Shown: positions 53,603 through 62,631 of the stretch, piece after piece
How positions within the stretch are numbered: position 1 is the stretch's first letter
Layout: each line of letters starts with the position of its first letter
NCBI GenBank assembly: GCA_024742485.1
Contig: JANSYK010000001.1
Coordinates: 1,302,001-1,366,000 of the forward strand
DNA length: 64,000 nucleotides
Direction of reading: 5' to 3'
From: Alphaproteobacteria bacterium
GTDB lineage: Bacteria > Pseudomonadota > Alphaproteobacteria > Rhizobiales > Rhizobiaceae
Translations under genes and position numbers: made by a program
The notes under the pieces: generated by a model
What the model was told of the DNA's origin: nothing
Seen by the model: only the letters and a program-made list of their open reading frames with translations
The model's database searches: none

Positions 53603-54535
53603 TCAGAGCTTGCACCTGTGGCGCAACTGCCGGGCGGTGGTACCGTACCGGGCATGAAAAGCGCGGGAAAAGTGGCTCTGGTTCCTGAACCCTGTCGACG
53701 CTGATATCTGCGCGATCGGAATGGACGACGTCCTGACCAGATGCCCTGCGGCCTGCAATCGCTGCGCCAGCAGATATTGCCCGAAAGACTGGTCGGATCG
53801 TGCAAACAGCTTGTGCAAATGGCGCACGGATATCCTGAAATGGTCGGCAACGATCTGCGGCGACAGGTCTGGATCCGAGGCATTTCGGCTGACAAAGGCC
53901 CGGATGAGTTTCAGATGCTGGTCCGCCAGACGCGATGGTCCGGTTTCAGCGATCCCGGCCAGCAGCAGGCTGACAATGCTCCTGACCGTGTCGGCGGTGG
54001 CCTGCCCGGCCAGCATGGCGTGCATTTCGCGCAGCAGGGCCGGTGATTTTTCGGACCCCGATGGCAGGACCCGCCCCAGGACGTCGGCACAATGCTGCCC
54101 CTGCGCGGTGATGGCGCGGGTCGGCAGATGCAGGCATGCCTGCTGAAAGGGGCGGTTGAATTTCATCGCAAACGGACGGCGGGCATCAAGAAGCACCACA
54201 GACCCGGCCGGAACCCGGGCTTCGATCCCCCGTTGCGCGACCGTGCTGCTGCCGGCGAGCTGAAAATTGACAAAGACCGTATCGCTGGGGCTGCAGCTTA
54301 TGTCCTTCGGTGTGCGGCGGACGATTTGCGCGTGGGACCGGATGGCCGACATGGTGCTGTCGCCCATTGTCTGCGTGGTGGCGATCGTCCCGAAAAAGGC
54401 GCCCTCCCCCTGCCTTTCCGGAGACAGAGAGGTGAAATTGTTGCAGATCGTGTCGTGCCAGTAGCCGAACGGATCCCGCTGCCCGGTCGTATCGAATACG
54501 GGCGATCCGGCATTGTGTGGCACTGGGTGCGCCAT
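53603..54535 (-). CDS. AraC-family transcription regulator
   Basis: A 310-aa protein. The N-terminal half is an AraC-binding-like domain (for example SCSPSDTVFVNFQLAGSSTVAQRGIEARVPAGSVVLLDARRPF). The C-terminal 100 residues hold two helix-turn-helix motifs (LSPQIVADHFRISVRHLHKLFAR and IAQISASTGFRNQSHFSRAFHARYG). It resembles FeaR-type regulators of aromatic or amine catabolism. It is divergent from the nitronate monooxygenase operon with about 120 bases between the starts, so it probably activates that operon in response to its substrate. ATG 54535. Confidence 0.9.
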   Translation of the reverse strand: MAHPVPHNAGSPVFDTTGQRDPFGYWHDTICNNFTSLSPERQGEGAFFGTIATTQTMGDSTMSAIRSHAQIVRRTPKDISCSPSDTVFVNFQLAGSSTVAQRGIEARVPAGSVVLLDARRPFAMKFNRPFQQACLHLPTRAITAQGQHCADVLGRVLPSGSEKSPALLREMHAMLAGQATADTVRSIVSLLLAGIAETGPSRLADQHLKLIRAFVSRNASDPDLSPQIVADHFRISVRHLHKLFARSDQSFGQYLLAQRLQAAGHLVRTSSIPIAQISASTGFRNQSHFSRAFHARYGTTARQLRHRCKL

Positions 54536-54656
54536 CAAACGTCTTCATCCTTTCCAAGCCCGGTCGCACGTCAGAGTGCACTCTCGGTCAAGTCGCAGGC
54601 TTGCCTGGAGCAAGTGTATGAATTTTCATGGAAAGTGCAATCAAGGGGAATACGCG

Positions 54657-55670
54657 ATGATTTCGACACGTTTTACGGACAAATACGGACTATCCGTTCC
54701 ATTGACGCAGGCCGGCATGGCCTTCGCCGGGATGACGCCGCCGCTGGGCATCGCCGTCAGCGAAGCCGGTGCCATGGGCTCGATCGCAGGGGTCGGGATC
54801 ATTCCGCCCGAAGGGGTCCAGATGCTGGTCGGAGGCGTCCAGGCCGGCACCACGAAACCGTTCCATGTCAACTTCATCACGATCTACACCTCAAAGGCCC
54901 ATATCGACCTGATGTGCCAGATGAAGCCGGCGGCGGTGTCGTTTCACTGGGGACATCCGCAGAAGGACTGGATCGATCAGCTCCACGCAGCGGGTGTGGA
55001 TGTGTGGGAGCAGGTCGGATCAGTCGAGGCGGCAATAAACGCCGCCGATGACGGGATTGACGTCATTATCGCCCAGGGCAGCGAGGCGGGTGGCCACAAT
55101 TACGGCACGGCCGGGTCCATGGTCCTGACCCCCGCCATCGCCGATGCGGTTGGCGACAGGGCTCTGGTCTTGGCCGCCGGCGGGATCGTGGACGGCCGCG
55201 GCATGGCGGCGGCCCTGATGCTGGGCGCCGACGGCGTCTGGGTCGGCACCAGGTTCGTCGCAAGCCGGGAAGCCGCGGTTGCGGAGGAATACAAGGCCCG
55301 TCTTCTGGCAGCGCAGACCGGCGGCACCCAACTGACCCACATATTCGGGCGGCACCATCCGGAGTTCAATCCCATCCGGGTGCTGGCAACCGATCTGGTG
55401 CGCGACTGGAGCGACAGGATCGACGACATCCCGGTAGGAGATGAAAACAATCCGCATATCGGTGACATGGACCTGCTGGGACAACCGCAACCCTTGCACA
55501 AATTCACCAATATGGTGCCGATGACGGGCGCGACGGGAGATTTCGATCAATTGCCGCTGCTTTCCGGGGAAGGTGTCGGACTGATCCAGGATCTGCTCCC
55601 GGCCGCTGAAATCGTCGCCGGCATGGCCACCGAAGCCGAGCGTGCCCTGAACACGGTCAGGCCGAGCTGA
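54657..55670 (+). CDS. nitronate monooxygenase family flavoprotein
   Basis: A 337-aa FMN enzyme of the 2-nitropropane dioxygenase family: TRFTDKYGLSVPLTQAGMAFAG, VGIIPPEG, HVNFITIYT, VSFHWGHPQ, DVIIAQGSEAGGHNYG (conserved His in the catalytic position), LVLAAGGIVDGRGMAAALMLGADGVWVGTRFVAS. The family oxidises nitronates or related enoyl substrates; enoyl-ACP reductase FabK is a relative. ATG 54657 follows AAGGGGA. It heads an operon with an NAD-binding protein and an amidase under a divergent AraC regulator. Confidence 0.87.
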   Translation: MISTRFTDKYGLSVPLTQAGMAFAGMTPPLGIAVSEAGAMGSIAGVGIIPPEGVQMLVGGVQAGTTKPFHVNFITIYTSKAHIDLMCQMKPAAVSFHWGHPQKDWIDQLHAAGVDVWEQVGSVEAAINAADDGIDVIIAQGSEAGGHNYGTAGSMVLTPAIADAVGDRALVLAAGGIVDGRGMAAALMLGADGVWVGTRFVASREAAVAEEYKARLLAAQTGGTQLTHIFGRHHPEFNPIRVLATDLVRDWSDRIDDIPVGDENNPHIGDMDLLGQPQPLHKFTNMVPMTGATGDFDQLPLLSGEGVGLIQDLLPAAEIVAGMATEAERALNTVRPS

Positions 55671-55673
55671 ACC

Positions 55674-56540
55674 ATGTCGAAACTTCTTCTATTCGCGGCG
55701 ACCGGAAGGGTCGGCTCGGCACTGGGAAAACGCCTGGTGGCAGACGGTCACGAGGTCCACGGTGTGACACGCGGCGGTGCGGGCATCAAAAAGCTGACGG
55801 AAGCCGGGATCACGCCCATAACAGGCGATATCCGGAACCCTTCCGCTTTCGCCAACAGCATCACGGGTTTCGATGCGGTGTTTCTGGCCTCTGCCGATGC
55901 TCCCGATCAGGACCGCCAGGAAATGGCGGTGATCGACTTGCTCGCGGCTCAGGATGCGCCACATGTGGTCAAGCTGTCGGCCCAGTCGGCGGGACTGCCC
56001 CCGCCGGTCAGTTTTGGTGTGCAGCACCGCGCATCGGAGGAACACCTGGCTTCGCGGCTCAAGAGCCACACGATCCTGCGGCCAGTTTTCTTTCAACAAT
56101 CCATCCTGCTCATGAAAGACGACATCGCAAGGAAATCAAGCATCACCGTTCCGATGGGCACGGGACAATCCGCGATGGTCAACATCCATGATATTGCCGC
56201 GGTCGCGGCCTGCTGCCTGACCGATCGCGCCCATTCCGGCAAAACCTATACGCTTACGGGGCCGGAGCCGGTCGGGTTTGCGGATGTCGTGGCTGCGCTG
56301 TCGGATCTTCTTGGAAAGAAGGTCAAATACACCAGCCCGCCCGCCCCCATCGCGCGGATCGTCATGCCATTTGCAACCGGCATGCCGCGCTGGCAGACAA
56401 ATCAGATCGTCGACCTCATGGTGGCCATTCGAAGGGGTGCGCAGCAACAGGTGACTGCGGATGTTGAAACCGTCACCGGAACTCCACCGCGCAACATTCA
56501 GTCGTTTTTCGAAGACCATGTTGCCGATTTTACTGCTTAG
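55674..56540 (+). CDS. NmrA-like NAD(P)-binding protein
   Basis: A 288-aa Rossmann protein of the NmrA/atypical SDR family. The dinucleotide motif GATGRVGSALG is at the N-terminus (here FAATGRVGSALGKRL), with DAVFLASADAPDQDRQE and VVKLSAQSAG following. A C-terminal half (TYTLTGPEPVGFADVVAALSDLLGKKVKY) is typical of NAD(P)H:quinone reductase or redox-sensor members. It begins three bases after the monooxygenase gene and 12 bases before the amidase gene. A reductase acting on the same substrate is plausible, not shown. Confidence 0.82.
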   Translation: MSKLLLFAATGRVGSALGKRLVADGHEVHGVTRGGAGIKKLTEAGITPITGDIRNPSAFANSITGFDAVFLASADAPDQDRQEMAVIDLLAAQDAPHVVKLSAQSAGLPPPVSFGVQHRASEEHLASRLKSHTILRPVFFQQSILLMKDDIARKSSITVPMGTGQSAMVNIHDIAAVAACCLTDRAHSGKTYTLTGPEPVGFADVVAALSDLLGKKVKYTSPPAPIARIVMPFATGMPRWQTNQIVDLMVAIRRGAQQQVTADVETVTGTPPRNIQSFFEDHVADFTA

Positions 56541-56552
56541 GGATTTGTCTCA

Positions 56553-57902
56553 ATGACACAGCCGGGCACCGCCACCGCTGCCGTTTCCAGGGCGTTGGAC
56601 GCACTCAAGGCACGGTCTGATCTGAACCTTTGCACGCAATTGCTGGAAGACAGCGCCTTGAAGGAGGCGGTCCGCCAGGACAAGGACGGTCACGATGGGC
56701 CGCTTGCCGGGCTTCCATTGGTCGTGAAGGCCAATATCGCGGTCGCAGGCGCCTTGCAGGACGGTGCGTCACCCGCGCTGAATGGCAACATCGCCCAGGA
56801 AGACGCAACCATCGTGGCGCGGCTGCGCGCTGCCGGGGCGATCCCGGTCGCCATGACCAATATGCATGAGCTGGCCTTCGGTATCACCAGCCACAACGCC
56901 CATTACGGCCCGGTCGGGAACCCCCACGCCCCCGACAGAATGTCGGGCGGATCGAGCGGCGGCACGGCCGCGGCCATCGGGTCCGGGGCGGTGAAGGCCG
57001 GTGTTGCATCCGACACCGGTGGGTCTGGCCGGCTGCCGGCCGCCTTTTGTGGCTGCGTGGGATTTCGGCCCACAAAGGGGCGTTATCCCGACGATGGTAT
57101 TTTGACCCTGTCCCATACACTCGACACGCTGACCGTGATGGGGACCGATGTGGCAACAATTGCCGCTTTGGATACGGTCATCACCGGAGACGGCGCAGAG
57201 CCCGAAATGGGCCAATTGCGCCTCGGCATCCTGCGAAATCCCTTCTGGACCGGCCTGAACAAGGAGATGACAGACCTTGGCGAGGTCATTGTTTCGCGCC
57301 TTGCCGATGCGGGGATCGCATTCGTGGAAAGAGACGTACCGGATATCGAAACCTTGACCGAGGCCGCAGGCTTTCCCATTGCGTTGACGGAAACGCGGCG
57401 CAACTGGATGCGCTTTGCAAAGGAGTTGCGCGGGCAATCGCTCGCCGACCTGGCGCAGAAAATCGCCAGTCCGGACGTGCGGGAACTCTATGAAGCCATG
57501 GCCCGGGGTGATGTGCCGCCGCCGGAAGCCTACGACGCCGCCATGAACGAGGCCCGTCCGGCGTTGCAACGGCTCATTGACGGACTTTTCGGGGAAATGG
57601 CCATCGATGCCTTCATTTTCCCCACTCTTGCCCGAACGGCCCCGCCCATCGACAGGACGGAGACCATCGACATTGATGGCGAGAGACTGCCGCTCTTCCC
57701 AACCCTGACACGCCGCGAACTGGTCGCCAGTGTCGCCGGTCTCCCGGCAATCAGCATTCCTGCCGGAACGGACAACGATGCGCTACCCTTCGGCATGGAG
57801 TTGATGGGGCAGCCAGGGGCCGATCGGGCTTTGCTGGGCATTGCACGGAATCTGGAATATGTTCTGGCGAATTCGGTTTCGCCGTATAGTCCAAACAACT
57901 GA
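56553..57902 (+). CDS. amidase signature family hydrolase
   Basis: A 449-aa protein with the Ser-cisSer-Lys triad: Lys59 in GLPLVVKANIAVAG, Ser134 in DRMSGGSSGGTAAAIGSG, and Ser158 in ASDTGGSGR. It hydrolyses a carboxamide, releasing ammonia. Substrates range from aliphatic amides to allophanate or hydantoin products. Being third in the AraC-controlled operon, its substrate probably comes from the monooxygenase step. It is 56 kb from the nitrile hydratase, so the two are not one nitrile-degrading cluster. Confidence 0.9.
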   Translation: MTQPGTATAAVSRALDALKARSDLNLCTQLLEDSALKEAVRQDKDGHDGPLAGLPLVVKANIAVAGALQDGASPALNGNIAQEDATIVARLRAAGAIPVAMTNMHELAFGITSHNAHYGPVGNPHAPDRMSGGSSGGTAAAIGSGAVKAGVASDTGGSGRLPAAFCGCVGFRPTKGRYPDDGILTLSHTLDTLTVMGTDVATIAALDTVITGDGAEPEMGQLRLGILRNPFWTGLNKEMTDLGEVIVSRLADAGIAFVERDVPDIETLTEAAGFPIALTETRRNWMRFAKELRGQSLADLAQKIASPDVRELYEAMARGDVPPPEAYDAAMNEARPALQRLIDGLFGEMAIDAFIFPTLARTAPPIDRTETIDIDGERLPLFPTLTRRELVASVAGLPAISIPAGTDNDALPFGMELMGQPGADRALLGIARNLEYVLANSVSPYSPNN

Positions 57903-57959
57903 GAAAAAAAGTCTTTATTAGAAAGGTGCCTGGCGACGCTCCCGTGTCAATTCGCCAAA

Positions 57960-58457
57960 TTACTCCTCGGCCGGTTTGCCGTTCGTCCAGGTCACATCCT
58001 GGGAAAACAGCGGCACGGTGGAAATCGACATCTTGGCCGATCCGTCCTGCACCTGGCGGGAATGGGCAAGATAGATCAGCGTATCGTTCTTGCGGTCATA
58101 GACCCGCTTGATCACCAGCTGCTTCCAGATGATCGACCGCCGCTGTTTGAAGATTTCCTCGCCGTCTTCATCAAGATTGATGTCGCCGATCACCACCCGA
58201 CCGGTCTGCCGGCAGGCAATGGAAGAATTGGAGGGATCTTCGAACCAGTTGCCCTTCTGCAACCGGTCAATCAGCCCGCGTTCGAAATAGGCAACATGAC
58301 AGGTCACGCCGGCGACCTCGGGATCACCGACCGCCTCGATGATGATGTCGTTGCCGAGCCAGTCGACACCCACTTCTCCGACCTGTTCGGCCCGGGCGCT
58401 CGCACCCGCCGCAAGCCCGATCGTCAGGGCCATGGCCATCATCCACACGTTTCGCAT
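57960..58457 (-). CDS. creA: CreA family protein
   Basis: A 165-aa protein with a signal peptide (MRNVWMMAMALTIGLAAGASARA) and the CreA domain: QVGEVGVDWLGNDIIIEAVGDPEVAGVTCHVAYFERGL, FEDPSNSSIACRQTG, EIFKQRRSIIWKQLVIKRVYD, KNDTLIYLAHSR. Its function is unknown. ATG 58457 is favoured because AGGAG sits six bases upstream; the ATG two codons before overlaps that site. It converges with the amidase gene. Confidence 0.9.
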   Translation of the reverse strand: MRNVWMMAMALTIGLAAGASARAEQVGEVGVDWLGNDIIIEAVGDPEVAGVTCHVAYFERGLIDRLQKGNWFEDPSNSSIACRQTGRVVIGDINLDEDGEEIFKQRRSIIWKQLVIKRVYDRKNDTLIYLAHSRQVQDGSAKMSISTVPLFSQDVTWTNGKPAEE

Positions 58458-58650
58458 GCGCATCTCCTTGTTCTGTCTGGCACGCATATAGGAACTGTTC
58501 GCGGCCGATGTCAGAGGCATGACCGGAGATCACCGTGACGGCCGTACACATTTTTTCATCCCAATCATTCCATGGTGACTGGACGCACCGGCGGTATTCT
58601 CACTAAGGTTGTGACCTCAAATTGCCGCCACGACCTGTCAAGGAGCCAAC

Positions 58651-60426
58651 ATGTCTTTGCTGCACGCGCTGAAAAGGATCTTCCTTCCCGTTTCCGCTTT
58701 GATGCTGGCCTTCGGAGCAACCCCGGCCGCCCTGTCGCAGGAGGCTGCCGATGCCGTGGCGCCCGAGCTGGCAACCGGCATTTCGGACCGCACATCCGTT
58801 TCGACGGAAAAATTCATGGTGGCGGCCGCCAATCCGCTGGCTGCCAAGGCCGGGCATGATGTGCTCGCCGATGGCGGCAATGCCATCGACGCCATGGTCG
58901 CGGTGCAGATGGTATTGGGTCTGGTGGAGCCGCAATCCTCGGGCATCGGTGGCGGCGCCTTCCTTGTCTATTACGACAATGCCGGTGACCGGCTGACCAC
59001 CTATGACGGTCGGGAAACCGCCCCCTTGGCGGCGACCCCGACCCTGTTTTTGAACGATGACGGCGAACCGTTGAAATTCTTCGACGCCGTGGTTGGCGGC
59101 CGATCTGTCGGTACGCCGGGCACCGTCAAGCTGCTCTATGAGACCCATCGACTACACGGCAAGCTGCCCTGGTCCGGCCTGTTGCAGCCGGCGATCACCC
59201 TGGCTGATCTCGGCTTTGAAGTGTCGCCGCGCCTCAACCAGTTGATCACCGCCGACGCCGAGCGCCTGTCGGTGCATGAGGAAACACGAAACTATTTTCT
59301 CGACGCCGATGGCGCACCGCATCCCGTTGGCCATGTGCTGAAGAACCCGAAATATGCCGCCACGCTGCGCCTGCTGGCCGATGGCGGCGCCGACGCCTTT
59401 TACAAGGGGCCCGTGGCGATGGGTATTGTCGAGGCGGTGCTCAACACCGACAATCCGGGTGTTCTGAGCCCCGCTGATCTGGCAAATTACCGGATGCGGG
59501 AACGCCCGCCCGTGTGCATCGTCTATCGGACCTATGATGTATGCGGCATGGGGCCGCCCTCCTCCGGCGCACTGACGGTCGGACAGATCCTCGGACTGGT
59601 CGAACCCTTCGACCTCGCCGCGCTCGGACCGGAAAATCCGGAAAGCTGGCGCATTATCGGCGAAGCATCCCGCCTCGCCTTTGCCGACCGCGGCCGCTAC
59701 ATGGCCGACAGCGACTTCGTGCCGATGCCCACCAGGGGACTTCTCGACCGCGCCTATCTGGATGAACGGGCCAAGCTGATCGAGCCTGGCGGTGTCCTCG
59801 CCAAGGAAGATGCAGCAGCCGGCTCACCGCCCTGGGATCACGCCATGCTGCTGGCCGATGATGAAAGCCTCGAACTGCCATCAACCAGCCATTTTTCCAT
59901 CGCCGACCCCTTCGGCAATGTCGTTTCCATGACGACGACCATCGAAAACGGCTTTGGCTCGCGGGTGATGACACAGGGCTTCCTGCTCAACAATGAGCTC
60001 ACCGATTTCTCGTTCCGCACCCACCGGGGCGGCGTGCCGATCGCCAACCGGGTCGAGCCGGGAAAACGGCCACGCTCTTCCATGTCGCCGACCATCATCA
60101 TGAAGGACGATGAACCCTATGCCGCCATCGGTTCGCCCGGTGGCAGCCGGATCATCGGCTATGTGGCAAAGACCATCATCGGCCATATTGACTGGGGTCT
60201 GGATATCCAGTCCTCGGTCAACCTGCCGCATCTGGTCAACCGGTTCGGGACTTTCGATCTCGAGAAGGGCACCGCCGCCGAAAATCTCGCAGAACCGCTG
60301 CAATCACTCGGCTATGAGACCAATGTGCGCGATCTGACGTCCGGCATCCATGCCATCGTGTTTGGCGATGAGAATCTGACCGGGGCTGCGGACCCGCGCC
60401 GCGAAGGCATCGCCACGGGCCAATAG
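58651..60426 (+). CDS. ggt: gamma-glutamyltranspeptidase
   Basis: A 591-aa precursor with a signal peptide (residues 1-30). MVAAANPLAAKAGHDVLADGGNAIDAMVA and EPQSSGIGGGAFLVYYD are standard. The autoprocessing site is LPSTSHFSIAD, where Thr412 becomes the nucleophile of the small subunit. AIGSPGGSRII binds the gamma-glutamyl group. It hydrolyses or transfers gamma-glutamyl from glutathione in the periplasm. A cysteine pair in IVYRTYDVCGMGPPSSG is of note. The 52-aa gene follows 54 bases later. Confidence 0.95.
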   Translation: MSLLHALKRIFLPVSALMLAFGATPAALSQEAADAVAPELATGISDRTSVSTEKFMVAAANPLAAKAGHDVLADGGNAIDAMVAVQMVLGLVEPQSSGIGGGAFLVYYDNAGDRLTTYDGRETAPLAATPTLFLNDDGEPLKFFDAVVGGRSVGTPGTVKLLYETHRLHGKLPWSGLLQPAITLADLGFEVSPRLNQLITADAERLSVHEETRNYFLDADGAPHPVGHVLKNPKYAATLRLLADGGADAFYKGPVAMGIVEAVLNTDNPGVLSPADLANYRMRERPPVCIVYRTYDVCGMGPPSSGALTVGQILGLVEPFDLAALGPENPESWRIIGEASRLAFADRGRYMADSDFVPMPTRGLLDRAYLDERAKLIEPGGVLAKEDAAAGSPPWDHAMLLADDESLELPSTSHFSIADPFGNVVSMTTTIENGFGSRVMTQGFLLNNELTDFSFRTHRGGVPIANRVEPGKRPRSSMSPTIIMKDDEPYAAIGSPGGSRIIGYVAKTIIGHIDWGLDIQSSVNLPHLVNRFGTFDLEKGTAAENLAEPLQSLGYETNVRDLTSGIHAIVFGDENLTGAADPRREGIATGQ

Positions 60427-60480
60427 GAGCCCACAAAACCGGCGGCCCTTGGAAGGACCGCCATGAGGAACAGGTGAGAC

Positions 60481-60639
60481 ATGGAAACACTCCGCACTCC
60501 CATAGGCAGGACAATCGCCGCCGGATTGACGGCATTGGTGTTTGCGGCTCTCACCGGTGTTGCTTTCGCCGGATGGATGAACCACGGAGCCGAGATCTTC
60601 CTGACCTATTCCGCATCCGGTCTGGCCTGGTGCCTGTAA
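60481..60639 (+). CDS. 52-aa single-helix membrane peptide
   Basis: METLRTPIGRTIAAGLTALV starts a short protein with one hydrophobic helix (about residues 10-32), then GWMNHGAEIFLTYSASGLAWCL. The ending with a Trp-Cys pair is similar to small proteins I recall near gamma-glutamyltransferase genes in rhizobia, but no family name can be given. AGGTGAG precedes the ATG and a TAA ends at 60639. Same strand as ggt and the SCO gene. Confidence 0.65.
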   Translation: METLRTPIGRTIAAGLTALVFAALTGVAFAGWMNHGAEIFLTYSASGLAWCL

Positions 60640-60764
60640 CAAAGGCGTCATGTGTCAAATTGGCCCGGTGACTCGGTCAGAACCCGGCGCTAGATTGCTC
60701 CCACCCAAACAACGTTCCGATGCTCAACACCTGATATCAGGGCAAATGCCTGTTGGAGGCCGCG

Positions 60765-61358
60765 ATGACCGCGCTACGAACCCTTCTGATCGTCCTGATC
60801 GTCGTCCTGGCCGGCGCCTTCACCTGGCTGTCCTTCGAATGGTCGCGAACCGGTGCGGACGGTGACGACAAACCCTATGGCGTTGCTTTCGAACTGGTCG
60901 ACAGCAACGGTGCCCCCATTACCCAGGCAGCGTTTCAGGGCAAGCCGACGGCGCTGTTCTTCGGCTTTACCCATTGCCCCGATGTCTGCCCGACAACACT
61001 GTTCGAGCTGGATGCCTGGATGAAGGAGGTCGATCCGTCGGGCGACAAGCTCCACGCTTACATGGTTACCGTTGATCCTGAGCGCGACAGCCATGAGTTG
61101 CTCGGGCAATACATTTCCAATGTTTCCGACCGGATCACGGGGATTTCTGGTGACCCTGAAAAGGTCCGGTCCATGGCCAAGGGCTTCAACGTCTATTTCA
61201 AGAAAGTGCCGACCGACAAGGACAAGCCGGATGAAGACTATGTCATGGATCACACGGCATCGGTGTTCCTGCTCGATGACAACGGCCGGTTTCGCGGCAC
61301 GATCGCCTATGGCGAAGATGGCGACACCGCCATGCAAAAGCTGAAAAACCTGCTGTAA
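60765..61358 (+). CDS. SCO1/SenC family copper chaperone
   Basis: A 197-aa protein with an N-terminal membrane anchor (residues 5-24) and a thioredoxin-like domain. TALFFGFTHCPDVCPTTLFEL supplies Cys71 and Cys75, and His163 (VMDHTASVFLLD) is the third copper ligand. It helps insert copper into cytochrome c oxidase. ATG 60765 after GGAGG. The prmA gene begins three bases after its stop. Confidence 0.92.
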   Translation: MTALRTLLIVLIVVLAGAFTWLSFEWSRTGADGDDKPYGVAFELVDSNGAPITQAAFQGKPTALFFGFTHCPDVCPTTLFELDAWMKEVDPSGDKLHAYMVTVDPERDSHELLGQYISNVSDRITGISGDPEKVRSMAKGFNVYFKKVPTDKDKPDEDYVMDHTASVFLLDDNGRFRGTIAYGEDGDTAMQKLKNLL

Positions 61359-61361
61359 TTT

Positions 61362-62258
61362 GTGAAACAGGTCCGCCTCTACATCACCGCCAGCGAAGCA
61401 GACTGCGCCAGGGCTCTCGACATTCTGAGCGCGCGTTTCGAGGATGACGGTTATCCGATCGCCACCCAGGAAATCGACGAGGACCGGGATGTCTGGGAAG
61501 CATCCCTCTATGCGTCTGCCGATGAAAAGGAGGCCACCTGGAAAGCGATGTCCGAATGCCTCGCCGCCGCACTGCCGGGTTGCGGCGTGCGGATCGAGGA
61601 CCTGCCGGATATCGACTGGGTGACCTATTCGCTGGAAGGGCTCCAGCCGGTGCGCGCCGGCCGCTTTCTGGTACACGGCTCCCACGATCGCGATCAGGTC
61701 AGGCCGAATGATCTGGCCATCGAAATCGATGCAGGGCGCGCCTTTGGAACCGGCCACCACGGCACCACGGCCGGCTGTCTGGAGATGATCGAGCAGGTCA
61801 TGCGCCACCGCCCGTTCGGCGCCACACTTGATCTGGGAACCGGCAGCGCCGTGTTGGCGATCGCAATCGCCAAACTGGCACATAGGCCGGTTCTGGCAAC
61901 CGATATCGATCCCGTTGCCGTCGAGGTCGCCCGCGACAATACCCGCAAGAACGGTTGTGCCTCATTGATTACGCTGCGAACCGCGCGTGGATTTCATGCC
62001 GATGTCTTCGCCCGCAAAGGGCCGTTTGACCTGATCGTCGCCAATATTCTCGCACGACCATTGATGGCCATGGCGCCTGATATCAGACGCCATCTTGCCC
62101 ATGGCGGCAATGTGATCCTGTCGGGCATCCTGGCGTCTCAGCGCCGAAAGGTTCTGGCCGCTTTTGCAGCCCAGGGCATCCATCATCGCCGGACACTATG
62201 GCGCGATGGTTGGGTCACCCTGCATTGTGTTGGAGCAAACGAAAAGAGGCGGCCATGA
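61362..62258 (+). CDS. prmA: ribosomal protein L11 methyltransferase
   Basis: A 298-aa SAM-dependent methyltransferase. The L11-binding N-terminal part (about 1-90) is followed by [42 protein letters not shown] (SAM loop), [14 protein letters not shown] and [13 protein letters not shown] (catalytic NxxxxP-like). The start is GTG 61362, four bases after the SCO stop. Its TGA lies in the loop of a hairpin terminator (62246-62269). Confidence 0.94.
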   Translation: MKQVRLYITASEADCARALDILSARFEDDGYPIATQEIDEDRDVWEASLYASADEKEATWKAMSECLAAALPGCGVRIEDLPDIDWVTYSLEGLQPVRAGRFLVHGSHDRDQVRPNDLAIEIDAGRAFGTGHHGTTAGCLEMIEQVMRHRPFGATLDLGTGSAVLAIAIAKLAHRPVLATDIDPVAVEVARDNTRKNGCASLITLRTARGFHADVFARKGPFDLIVANILARPLMAMAPDIRRHLAHGGNVILSGILASQRRKVLAAFAAQGIHHRRTLWRDGWVTLHCVGANEKRRP

Positions 62259-62269
62259 ATGGCCACCTC
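62246..62269. terminator. bidirectional terminator after prmA
   Basis: GAGGCGGCCAT (62246-62256) and ATGGCCACCTC (62259-62269) pair with one mismatch. A T-rich TTTCTTGCTGTTT follows on the plus strand and AAAAG precedes. The stop codon of prmA lies at the tip. It separates prmA from a converging small gene. Confidence 0.7.
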
Positions 62270-62312
62270 TTTCTTGCTGTTTGGGCAGCGCCCAATCGTA
62301 TTTGCTGCAGAA

Positions 62313-62486
62313 TCAGAACGGCAACGGCGCGCCCGGGCCCTTTCTGAGCTCCGAACGACTGTGGCCGAGAGATTTCAGCGTGTCGTCGTCCAGGGACAGC
62401 AGGTAGGTGTTGACGTAACGGCGGGCCTGCTTTTCGCGCGCGGCGGTGACCCGGTCGAATGCGCTGCGGAACAATGAGCTGGACAT
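62313..62486 (-). CDS. DUF1127-like small protein (57 aa)
   Basis: A 57-aa basic protein: MSSSLFRSAFDRVTAAREKQ, ARRYVNTYLLSLDDDTLKSL, then GHSRSELRKG. The 'AREKQARRYVN...LLSLDDxTLxxxGxSRSEL' pattern is that of rhizobial DUF1127 proteins, some of which bind RNA or affect phosphate and RNA turnover. AAGGAAAAAAG precedes the ATG at 62486. It is shorter than the usual listing cut-off for genes. Confidence 0.75.
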   Translation of the reverse strand: MSSSLFRSAFDRVTAAREKQARRYVNTYLLSLDDDTLKSLGHSRSELRKGPGAPLPF

Positions 62487-62631
62487 TTCTTTTTTCCTTC
62501 TGAAAAATCATTTTTTTCAACGGCTTCCGTGGGTATATATACATTCTGCCGGGGACCTCAGTTAGGGGACCTGGCGCATGGGTGCCCTGCGTTTGCTGCA
62601 TATGCGAACAGGCAGGATTCGGCGAAGACAG

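Noticed and set aside
84-57902. Nitrile hydratase and amidase as one nitrile degradation pathway
   Set aside because: The genes are 56 kb apart, with separate operons; the amidase is tied to a monooxygenase and its own AraC regulator. A functional link is possible but not supported by context.
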